A stretch of 7,552 nt of DNA from Chitinophagales bacterium. Its GTDB lineage: Bacteria; Bacteroidota; Bacteroidia; Chitinophagales; JAHDHT01. A program made the position numbers and the translations under genes. Shown one piece after another: positions 1-5,780 of this stretch (its first letter is position 1; each line of letters starts with the position of its first letter). The stretch is from contig JAHDHT010000001.1 of NCBI GenBank assembly GCA_020631175.1, positions 1 through 7,552 of the forward strand, given 5' to 3'. The notes below the pieces were generated by a model that saw only the letters and a list, made by a program, of their open reading frames with translations, made no database searches and was not told the origin of the DNA.

Positions 1-2060
1 CAGCTTGTAATTATAATCCAAATGCGACCGTAGATAATGGTTCTTGTTTAGAGAATGATTGTGAAGGAGTTTGTGGTGGCGAAACAGGAGAAGGTGATGC
101 TTGTGAAACAAACGGTGCTCCTGGTACCTTTAATGAAAATTGTGAATGTATTCTTACTATAATTGAAGGATGTACAGATGCTGAAGCATGTAACTATAAC
201 CCTGCTGCAAATCAGGATGATGGTTCATGTAATTTACCGGATTGTTTCGGTGCTTGTCAGGGCACGCAAACCGGACCGTCTGTTCCGGGTGCTGATTGTA
301 CTATTAATGGTCAGGATGGAACATTAGGCGATGATTGTATTTGTGTCGCAATTGTTGTGGAAGGATGTACAGACCCTGATGCCTGTAACTTCGATCCTGA
401 AGCCAATGAAGATGATGGATCTTGTACAACTTTAGATTGTGAAGGCGTATGCGGTGGTGATGCTCTTCCGGGTGAATCATGTGATGACGGAAGTAATGCA
501 ACAATCAATGATACATACAATGCCAACTGTGAGTGCGAAGGTACTTCAGTCAATGCGCAAACTTTAATACTTGAAATACCTGTTGCATCAGCAAATGATG
601 ATGTAGAAATGGTATTAGAAGATGATAATGAAATGTACTTCTATTCGTCAGACCTTGAAATGGTTTATGATCAGAGTTATAAGCAAAGTGATCAGGAAAT
701 TGGTATACGCTTTACAGGCGTTAACATTCCTCAGGGAGCTTCGATCACTTATGCTTATATCCAGTTCACTGCCGATGAAACGGATGGAGGAACAACTAAT
801 CTTGATATTAGCCTGGAAGATAATCCAAACGCCAGTGCATGGGGTACCGAAAACAACAACCTCTATAATGGCCGTTCGTGGTTAGCTCCGGTTGAATGGA
901 ATGATATTCCTAAATGGTATAGAAATACCAGAACATCCGCACAAGCAACTCCTGATCTTTCAAGTCTGATTCAGCAGTTAACGGATGATGATGCATGGAC
1001 TTCCGGAAATTCTCTGAATTTCAAAATAAATGGAGACGGAAACAGAGTAGCTGATTCTTACGAAGGTGGGTATTACAAACGTGCAGTATTGCACATTGAA
1101 ATTGAAGCAGTATGCGCACCGGTTGGAACAGCTTGTGATGATCAGAATCCATTTACAGTAAATGATGTAGAGGATGGATCATGTAATTGCGAAGGAACTC
1201 CGGCTGCTATCCAGACCGTTTGTGTAGACATTAATTCAGGGGATGATGATGTAGAGCAAAGAAAATGGGGTGGATATATGAGAATGAACTCAACAGATCT
1301 TGAAATGACCTGGCAACCAAATATTGGTGAACAAGTGATAGGTTTACGTTTTGAAGATGTCGATATTCCACAAGGTGCTGAAATTGTAGATGCAAACATT
1401 CAATTCAAAGCCGATGAAACAGACTATTGGTGGACAAGCCTGAATATCAATATTCAAAACAGTAAAAACGCTGCGCCATTTTCTGATGTAGATTATAACC
1501 TTACAGATCGTAACTATGTAAATGAAACGGTTTACTGGAATAATATTCAGGGATGGAATGTAGGTCAGCAAGGTTCAAAACAAAGAACACCGGATTTATC
1601 AAATCTTGTACAGGCAGTAGTCAATAAGTCGAACTGGGATGAAGGAAATGCCATGGTATTCAAAATAGGTGGATATGGTCAACGTGTGGCGGATAGTTAT
1701 GAGAAATCAGGTGGAAGTCCTGCTCAGTTATGCATCCAATTCAGAGTGGCACAGGAAAGATCAATAGAGGAAGATATCGAAAGTTATGTTCCAATAATTG
1801 GTACTTATCCAAATCCTTCCAATGGATATTTCACTATAAGTCTGGATGAATTCGATTGGACCACTTTCGACCAAAACGCTATTATTGAAATTCATGATAT
1901 GCTGGGTCGTCTGGTATGGACAGATACCAACGCAATTCGTGAAAACAATAAAATAAATGTTTTAGCAGATGAGCTAAGTACCGGAAATTATATACTAAGT
2001 CTACGTACAAATGGACAGAGCTATCAAACGAAGATAGTTATTCAAAGAGGTGTTGATTAA
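1..2060 (+). CDS. Large secreted modular protein with Cys-rich repeats, duplicated beta-rich domain and T9SS sorting domain (5' end missing)
   Basis: The reading frame (codons from base 3) is open from the left edge to the TAA at 2058-2060, giving 685 visible residues; the true start and signal peptide lie upstream. A GTG at 357 is internal, because the repeats continue in frame before it. Domain order: Cys/Asp-rich repeats of about 61-65 residues (3-545), a beta-rich domain (564-1112), a short Cys module (1113-1199), a second copy of the domain (1212-1751), a linker, then a C-terminal domain from about 1788. This last part, with YPNPSNG, DMLGRLVW and LSTGNYILSL, matches type IX secretion type A sorting domains, which direct proteins across the outer membrane and are usually cleaved on surface attachment. 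The product is therefore probably cell-surface or released. The paired domains resemble carbohydrate-binding-like beta-sandwich domains, so adhesion or polymer binding is possible but inferred. No catalytic motif is visible. A terminator follows directly. Confidence 0.93.
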   Translation, partial: ACNYNPNATVDNGSCLENDCEGVCGGETGEGDACETNGAPGTFNENCECILTIIEGCTDAEACNYNPAANQDDGSCNLPDCFGACQGTQTGPSVPGADCTINGQDGTLGDDCICVAIVVEGCTDPDACNFDPEANEDDGSCTTLDCEGVCGGDALPGESCDDGSNATINDTYNANCECEGTSVNAQTLILEIPVASANDDVEMVLEDDNEMYFYSSDLEMVYDQSYKQSDQEIGIRFTGVNIPQGASITYAYIQFTADETDGGTTNLDISLEDNPNASAWGTENNNLYNGRSWLAPVEWNDIPKWYRNTRTSAQATPDLSSLIQQLTDDDAWTSGNSLNFKINGDGNRVADSYEGGYYKRAVLHIEIEAVCAPVGTACDDQNPFTVNDVEDGSCNCEGTPAAIQTVCVDINSGDDDVEQRKWGGYMRMNSTDLEMTWQPNIGEQVIGLRFEDVDIPQGAEIVDANIQFKADETDYWWTSLNINIQNSKNAAPFSDVDYNLTDRNYVNETVYWNNIQGWNVGQQGSKQRTPDLSNLVQAVVNKSNWDEGNAMVFKIGGYGQRVADSYEKSGGSPAQLCIQFRVAQERSIEEDIESYVPIIGTYPNPSNGYFTISLDEFDWTTFDQNAIIEIHDMLGRLVWTDTNAIRENNKINVLADELSTGNYILSLRTNGQSYQTKIVIQRGVD
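3..545 (+). repeat. Three Cys/Asp-rich protein repeats (GCTDPxACNYNP type), first one truncated
   Basis: Within the secreted protein, the segment GCTDxxACNxxPxAxxDDGSC recurs: a truncated unit from base 3, a full unit from about 165 and a full unit from 360. Equivalent Cys codons lie at 6, 189 and 384, so spacings are 183 and 195 bases (61 and 65 codons). Each unit continues with DCxGxCxG, a Gly/Asp-rich stretch and a closing CxC pair (CEC or CIC). Such units are common in long secreted Bacteroidota proteins. The regular Cys suggest disulfides, and the Asp/Asn-rich DxxxDDGSC segment could bind calcium; both ideas are inference. A half unit (GTACDDQNPFTVND to CNCEGT) recurs at 1113-1199 between the two later domains. 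Confidence 0.88.
564..1751 (+). repeat. Tandem pair of related ~180-residue beta-rich domains
   Basis: Copy one spans about 564-1112 and copy two about 1212-1751. In the same order they share: DDDVE or NDDVE; SSDLEM / STDLEM; IGIRF / IGLRF followed by IPQGAxI; YIQFTADET / NIQFKADET; VEWNDIPKW / VYWNNIQGW; TPDLSSLIQ / TPDLSNLVQ; then GN, FKI, G-G-R and VADSYE. Divergence elsewhere is considerable, so the duplication is old or the domains were acquired separately. The alternating hydrophobic pattern implies a beta sandwich, similar to carbohydrate-binding-like (DNRLRE/CBM-like) domains of secreted bacterial proteins. I cannot confirm the family without a profile search. The conserved acidic DLE, ADET and DSYE motifs are candidate metal or ligand sites. 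Confidence 0.8.
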
Positions 2061-2085
2061 CCTAACCATTGAATCACACACAGTG

Positions 2086-2119
2086 AAAGAGCCGGCTCCC
2101 TTATGAGTCGGCTTTTTTT
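2086..2119 (+). terminator. Intrinsic terminator after the T9SS-secreted protein gene
   Basis: The arm AGCCGGCTC (2090-2098) pairs with GAGTCGGCT (2105-2113), with one G-T wobble and a six-base loop CCTTAT. A run of seven T (2113-2119) follows, and the AAA before the stem can extend the pairing. It starts 25 bases after the stop codon and points rightwards, so it should isolate the secreted-protein transcript from the next cluster. Confidence 0.9.
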
Positions 2120-2125
2120 ATTGGG

Positions 2126-2139
2126 TCGAATTAATTCGA
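2126..2139. promoter_or_regulatory. 14-bp perfect palindrome, possible operator
   Basis: TCGAATTAATTCGA is its own reverse complement. It lies between the terminator and the three-gene membrane/regulator cluster, 77 bases before that cluster's first ATG. The position suits an operator for the winged-helix regulator encoded two genes downstream. However, in AT-rich DNA about one 14-bp palindrome is expected by chance in a window of this size, so support is weak. The rest of 2140-2216 shows no promoter I would defend; a TTTG at 2167-2170 followed by AT-rich sequence is the nearest candidate. Confidence 0.25.
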
Positions 2140-2216
2140 AGCGTTAATGGAACTTAAAGGCTGGAATTTGGTTTATAATGCAAACTACTTTATATTCACA
2201 ATAAATTTACAGTAAA

Positions 2217-2786
2217 ATGGAACCAACAATGACACCAAGAGAATCAATTTCAATCATTGAAAACATGATAAATCTTACCAAAGGCAGTGTAAGAGAAAAC
2301 GCATGGTACTTCTACTTCTTTGGAGTACTTGTTATCATCTGTAGCCTTTTAAACCTGATGTTCATGCGCATGGGCATTCCGGAAGGAGGAATCGTTTGGG
2401 GCTTAATGGCAATCGGGGGAGTAATCGCCGGCATAAGAGGATATCGTTTAGGTAAATCAGGAAAGGCAAGTACACATATCGATAAATTATACGGCTATAT
2501 ATGGTTAGCCTTTGGCTTAAGTTTCATTGTCATTTTTATCGGTCTTGCTAAACTTAGCGATGCAGGAATGTATTTAATTAATCCAATCACTTTTGCCCTT
2601 GCTGCAGGAGCAACTTTTTTATCCGGACAATTAATGAAATTTAATCCTTTTGTTTTCGGTGGTTTGGCAATGTTTGCCATTGCAATCGTACAGTTATTTG
2701 TTGGGCCACAGGCACAGTTGCTTTTAAATGTATTAGCAGTAAGCATTGGTTATTTATTGCCGGCTTATTTACTTTCAAAATCCTGA
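2217..2786 (+). CDS. Predicted six-helix integral membrane protein of unknown function
   Basis: The product has 189 residues. A soluble, mildly amphipathic N-terminus (residues 1-28, rich in I, N and E) precedes six likely membrane helices at about 30-50, 57-75, 90-112, 118-138, 143-162 and 165-185. The 75-90 loop is basic (YRLGKSGK) and likely cytoplasmic. I recognise no catalytic motif or named family. ATG 2217 is chosen as the first in-frame ATG; ATG 2229 would remove only four residues. It is the first gene of a tight cluster: its TGA is followed two bases later by the start of a winged-helix regulator, and then by a DUF2306 membrane protein. Adjacent membrane protein and small regulator genes suggest a linked role, such as sensing or being controlled by that regulator, but the sequence does not show a substrate. 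Confidence 0.85.
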   Translation: MEPTMTPRESISIIENMINLTKGSVRENAWYFYFFGVLVIICSLLNLMFMRMGIPEGGIVWGLMAIGGVIAGIRGYRLGKSGKASTHIDKLYGYIWLAFGLSFIVIFIGLAKLSDAGMYLINPITFALAAGATFLSGQLMKFNPFVFGGLAMFAIAIVQLFVGPQAQLLLNVLAVSIGYLLPAYLLSKS

Positions 2787-2788
2787 AA

Positions 2789-3073
2789 TTGAAACCCTTA
2801 GATCCCATATTACACAGTCAGTTAAGACTGGCAATTATGTCATTACTGGTTAGTACAGAAAAAGCAGAATTTTCTTTCATTAAAGAGAAAACAGGTGCAA
2901 CATCCGGTAACTTAAGTGTTCAAATGAATAAGCTTAAAGACGCAGGTTATCTCACCATAAAAAAGTCTTTCAAAGATAATTATCCTTTAACCACCTGTAC
3001 AATTACCAAAAAAGGAAGAAAAGCTTTTGAAAGCTATTTCGATAATTTAAAATCATACTTCCCCGAAAATTAA
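2789..3073 (+). CDS. Small winged-helix DNA-binding regulator (HTH_34/MarR-like), TTG start
   Basis: The product has 94 residues and is a single winged-helix domain. Helix 1 is about residues 6-20 (LHSQLRLAIMSLL), helix 2 about 27-35, the recognition helix about 38-52 (TSGNLSVQMNKLKDAGYL region), the beta wing about 54-73 (ITKKGRKAF follows), and a C-terminal helix about 75-90 may dimerise. This fits the small winged-helix family Pfam calls HTH_34, related to MarR/ArsR types, with no obvious ligand domain or metal-binding Cys pair. The start is TTG at 2789. The next in-frame ATG (Met17) would delete helix 1, and no upstream in-frame ATG is seen nearby. It begins two bases after the upstream TGA and ends four bases before the DUF2306 gene, so all three are probably one transcript with coupled translation. 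Autoregulation of the cluster is likely but inferred. Confidence 0.9.
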   Translation: MKPLDPILHSQLRLAIMSLLVSTEKAEFSFIKEKTGATSGNLSVQMNKLKDAGYLTIKKSFKDNYPLTTCTITKKGRKAFESYFDNLKSYFPEN

Positions 3074-3077
3074 TCTC

Positions 3078-3587
3078 ATGGAAAATTTATTTTGTTTAGC
3101 CATTTATCACGACGCAACAGGATTATTTCATTTGGCAAGTTCAATTCTGGCGTTAATTGCAGGTACACTAATTCTGTTTTTAAACAAAGGAACAAAAATG
3201 CATAAGCAAATCGGCTACGTTTACTGTTTTGCGATGGTGCTTGTAAATATTTCTGCCTTTATGATTTATAGATTGTTTGGAGGATTTGGAATGTTTCACA
3301 TTGCCGCTGTAGTTAGCAGTTTAACTTTAATAGCCGGCATGGTGCCTGTATTATTCAGATCCTATTTTAAAAATGCAATCGCATGGCATTATGGCTTCAT
3401 GTATTGGTCAGTTATGGGCTTGTATGGTGCCTTTGTTTCTGAATCACTTGTCCGAATTCCCGAACAGCCATTTATGCAAATGGTTGGAATCGGAACAGGA
3501 ATCGTAATGGGTTTAGGCGCTTTCTTTTTTATGAGATATATGAAAAGATGGGAAGAAGAATTTATTCAGAAAATTTTGAAACCATAA
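3078..3587 (+). CDS. DUF2306-type four-helix membrane protein, possible heme-binding
   Basis: The product has 169 residues with four main hydrophobic helices at about 12-36, 43-65, 72-94 and 102-122, and a fifth at about 133-153 before a charged tail. The pattern HxxxxxxxxxxxxG, then KGTKMHKQIGYVY, then FGMFHIAAVVS, then AWHYGFMYW matches the uncharacterised DUF2306 family. Each of the first four helices carries one His near its N-terminal end (H18, H42, H74, H104). Antiparallel packing would put H18 with H74 on one side of the membrane and H42 with H104 on the other, as for the heme ligands of cytochrome b561-like bundles. That function is inference. ATG 3078 follows the regulator stop by four bases, making this the third gene of the cluster. 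It converges with the next gene, with only five bases between the stops. Confidence 0.87.
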   Translation: MENLFCLAIYHDATGLFHLASSILALIAGTLILFLNKGTKMHKQIGYVYCFAMVLVNISAFMIYRLFGGFGMFHIAAVVSSLTLIAGMVPVLFRSYFKNAIAWHYGFMYWSVMGLYGAFVSESLVRIPEQPFMQMVGIGTGIVMGLGAFFFMRYMKRWEEEFIQKILKP

Positions 3588-3592
3588 ATAAT

Positions 3593-4333
3593 TTATAGAC
3601 GGGCAAATAAATCTTCAGATAATCCAAAAACCTGATACTCCTGACCGTCTTTTAAATTCGTAATGTCAATATTCAATATTTTACTTTTATGCAGCTGCGC
3701 AATTTTAGCTCCGGAATTTAATGCTGTATAATTTTCCCAGCTAAATTCTAAACCACCAACAGGTATTATTTGTACCCACATTTTATATGCTTTCGGTAAG
3801 TAATTTTCATCTAAAATCCATAAATATGAATCGTTCGGTGTTACCCCTCCCGAAGTATACTGAACTAATAATCCTTCCGAACCATCATTTAATTTTACAA
3901 TACTTCTCTTAGTACCATCGTCAAAAATTTTAGCCGGTGCGTTCAACCAAAAACTATCATTACAAAAATAGCCCCAAGCTTCTTCAACAAGAGATGCAGA
4001 TAAATCAGAATCCGCTTCCTTACCATCCACAAAAGCAATTCCTTTTTGATTCGCAAGATTAATTAATACCTTTTTATTTTCCCATTTCACTTCGCAAAAG
4101 TTTCTTCTTTTATCCCATAAAAAATGATGCTCACCTCTGAAAGTCCATTGAATATAATTTGTGTTCATCCATGCATCATTATCAATGGCATCTAAAACTT
4201 TATTTGCTAAAAGGTCTGCGCGTTCAGGATCAGATCCTACAGGTAAATCTTCATTAGAATAAAAATAAAAGCCGACAAGAGCAATTATACTGGCTACCAA
4301 TAAAAATCCAATCCATTTCAAAACTCTAAACAT
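3593..4333 (-). CDS. Membrane-anchored extracytoplasmic protein of unknown function
   Basis: The product has 246 residues. A basic N-terminus (MFRVLKW) and a hydrophobic stretch (about 8-25) form a signal anchor; there is no lipobox Cys, so it is not an obvious lipoprotein. The rest is soluble and rich in Trp, Tyr and short beta-like segments: an acidic helix (about 36-52), a WTFRGEHHFLWDKRRN segment (63-78), then alternating strands to about 200. The segments FLWDKRRN, KVLINL and YLWILDENYLPKAYKMW resemble strands of LolA/LppX-like lipid-binding beta sheets, but I cannot name the family and this is a guess. Two cysteines (C80, C124) could form a disulfide. Start ATG at 4331-4333 is the first Met before the anchor. 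The neighbours are DUF2306 (convergent) and DUF3147 (divergent), so no operon partner points to its role. Confidence 0.8.
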   Translation of the reverse strand: MFRVLKWIGFLLVASIIALVGFYFYSNEDLPVGSDPERADLLANKVLDAIDNDAWMNTNYIQWTFRGEHHFLWDKRRNFCEVKWENKKVLINLANQKGIAFVDGKEADSDLSASLVEEAWGYFCNDSFWLNAPAKIFDDGTKRSIVKLNDGSEGLLVQYTSGGVTPNDSYLWILDENYLPKAYKMWVQIIPVGGLEFSWENYTALNSGAKIAQLHKSKILNIDITNLKDGQEYQVFGLSEDLFARL

Positions 4334-4411
4334 ATTTTAAAGGTACGAAATCCAATTGCTAAAGTGATAGATTAACGCTTCGTCATTTTGAGTATCTTTA
4401 TAAGAAAAAGA
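4334..4411. promoter_or_regulatory. Divergent intergenic region with weak -7 elements on both strands
   Basis: This 78-base AT-rich gap separates two divergent genes and must hold both promoters. On the plus strand TATCTTTA (4393-4400), 11 bases before ATG 4412, is one base off the Bacteroidota -7 consensus TAnnTTTG. On the minus strand TACCTTTA (complement of 4338-4345), four bases before the ATG of the 246-residue protein, is equally close. Neither has a convincing TTTG -33 element at the expected distance. Both would give very short leaders. Confidence 0.3.
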
Positions 4412-4753
4412 ATGTATTATATCATTAAGATTGTCAGCTCTGCCCTTTTAATTTTACTGATTTCTGAAATTGCAAAGCGATCCTCATTTATAGGAGCATT
4501 AATTGCTTCACTTCCATTCGTTTCAATTATTGCATTTATCTTTTTATACGAAGAGACAAAAGATAGTAATCAGATTATTGATTTGTCTAAAGATATTTTC
4601 TGGTTGGTTATTCCTTCCCTTGCTTTATTTTTAAGCTTGCCCTTTTTAATTCAAAAAGGATTTTCATTTTATCCGGCACTAGGAATTGCTTCATTGATTA
4701 CTATTGCCTCATACTTTTTGATGATCTTTATTATGAAACAATTTGGTTTATAA
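4412..4753 (+). CDS. DUF3147 family small membrane protein
   Basis: The product has 113 residues with four membrane helices at about 3-20, 27-46, 61-80 and 86-108. The motif SEIAKRSS followed by GALIASLP, then FLYEETKD in the central loop and DIFWLVIPSLALF in helix three, matches the DUF3147 family, whose function is unknown and whose members are about this size. I start at ATG 4412; a TTG at 4388 would add eight residues (MSIFIRKR) beyond the usual family N-terminus and would overlap the candidate promoter. It is transcribed away from the 246-residue protein gene and converges on lpxD, with which it overlaps by six bases: TTATAA at 4748-4753 holds this gene's TAA and, on the other strand, the TAA of lpxD. 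Confidence 0.88.
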   Translation: MYYIIKIVSSALLILLISEIAKRSSFIGALIASLPFVSIIAFIFLYEETKDSNQIIDLSKDIFWLVIPSLALFLSLPFLIQKGFSFYPALGIASLITIASYFLMIFIMKQFGL

Positions 4754-5680
4754 ATTCTTCACCTTATCCCAAACTTCCGGCATCTTTTTCAAATAAGCCA
4801 TCAAACGCATCTGGTAACGTGCTTCACTTGCCGGATAACCAAAATAGGTTTTTCCACTTTCAAGATTATCCTTCACACCCGACTGAGCTAAAATCGTAAC
4901 ATCATCCCCTATGTGTAAACTTTTACTAATTCCTACTTGACCCCAAATCGTTACCCGATCTCCTAATATCGTTTTACCCGCAATTCCAACTTGTGCTGCA
5001 ATCAAACATTCACGCCCTATAACTACACCGTGACCTAAGTGAATCTGATTGTCGAGTTTACTTCCTTCCCCAATAACAGTAGCACCCGAAACGCCTTTGT
5101 CAATCGTACAAGCAGCACCTATTTCAACATTATCTTCAATCACCACTTTTCCCGATGAATGTAATTTGTAAAATCCTTCCTTCCGTTTGTTGAAATAAAA
5201 AGCATCTCCTCCCAAAACCGTATTGGCATGTACAATAACATTTTTACCAATTGACACATTATCATAAATAGTTACATTAGGATGGATGATACTTCCTTCC
5301 CCGATCTGAACATTTGATCCGATAATTACGCCAGGTGCAATTTTAGCTTCAGGATGTATCGTATTTCCATATCCTCTCTCGGAAGGATAAAAATCACGAG
5401 GCTGATAATGCTTTGCCAATTTATTATAACAGGCAACCGGATCGTCTACAACAAATAAAGTTTTACCTCTCGGATCTACCTCTGCATTGATGATGATGGC
5501 ACTGGCATCACTGTCAATACATTTATCATAATATTTCGGGTGATCTACAAAAGCAATGTCACCGGTTTTGATTTTATGAATTTCATTGATACCCGATAAT
5601 TCAAGCTCGGCATCTCCGATTATTCTGGCATTTATCAATTCCGCAATGGCGGAAGCTTTCTGGACTTGGCTAAATTGCAT
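4748..5680 (-). CDS. lpxD: UDP-3-O-acylglucosamine N-acyltransferase (LpxD family)
   Basis: The product has 310 residues. LpxD is a cytoplasmic trimer that transfers a 3-hydroxyacyl chain from acyl carrier protein to UDP-3-O-acylglucosamine, the third step of lipid A synthesis. The N-terminal uridine-binding domain (about 1-100) has the typical GDAELELSGINEIHKIKTGDIAF. A left-handed beta-helix of hexapeptide repeats (about 107-270, e.g. IGSNVQIGEGSII, IGEGSKLDN, IGDDVTI) follows, then a helical tail (about 285-308). IGAACTIDKG (187-196) and LDNQIHLGH (209-217) match the active-site region, and H217 aligns with the catalytic His239 of E. coli LpxD. The family's GADGFGY/KIPQ segment is altered here to GGDAFYF/YKLHSSG. 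Length is slightly short of E. coli (341). No other lpx gene is adjacent; Bacteroidota often carry a second LpxD away from the main lpxC-fabZ/lpxA cluster, and this may be that paralogue. Confidence 0.93.
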   Translation of the reverse strand: MQFSQVQKASAIAELINARIIGDAELELSGINEIHKIKTGDIAFVDHPKYYDKCIDSDASAIIINAEVDPRGKTLFVVDDPVACYNKLAKHYQPRDFYPSERGYGNTIHPEAKIAPGVIIGSNVQIGEGSIIHPNVTIYDNVSIGKNVIVHANTVLGGDAFYFNKRKEGFYKLHSSGKVVIEDNVEIGAACTIDKGVSGATVIGEGSKLDNQIHLGHGVVIGRECLIAAQVGIAGKTILGDRVTIWGQVGISKSLHIGDDVTILAQSGVKDNLESGKTYFGYPASEARYQMRLMAYLKKMPEVWDKVKNL

Positions 5681-5700
5681 ACAATCGATTTAAGCTATTG

Positions 5701-5708
5701 CAAATGTA
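5701..5708 (-). promoter_or_regulatory. Bacteroidota-type -7 promoter element for lpxD
   Basis: Read on the minus strand, this is TACATTTG, an exact fit to TAnnTTTG, 20 bases upstream of the lpxD ATG (5678-5680). Transcription would begin near 5695, giving a leader of about 15 bases. No clear -33 TTTG/TTG is present at the usual spacing (around 5728-5731). The rest of 5709-5780 is AT-rich and must also hold the promoter of the divergent ABC-F gene, for which I see no exact -7 match. Confidence 0.5.
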
Positions 5709-5780
5709 CTAAACAAGGCATATATCCTTCACTCTTATAAATCATGAAAAGCCATTATATTGCGTTTGAATTCGAATTAA

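Noticed and set aside
3..545. Cys-rich region as a metallothionein or zinc-finger array
   Set aside because: The cysteines are widely spaced in Gly/Asp/Asn-rich units of a T9SS-exported protein and lack clustered CxxC or CxC metal-thiolate arrays.
357..2060. GTG at 357 as the start of the secreted protein gene
   Set aside because: The same frame is open to the left edge and encodes further copies of the same Cys-rich repeat, so 357 is internal to a longer gene.
2088..2113. Inner palindrome GAGCCGGCTC as a separate operator
   Set aside because: It is fully explained as the left arm of the terminator hairpin followed by the T run.
4388..4411. TTG at 4388 as start of the DUF3147 gene
   Set aside because: ATG 4412 gives the usual family N-terminus directly at the first membrane helix; the extra eight residues overlap a promoter-like TATCTTTA.
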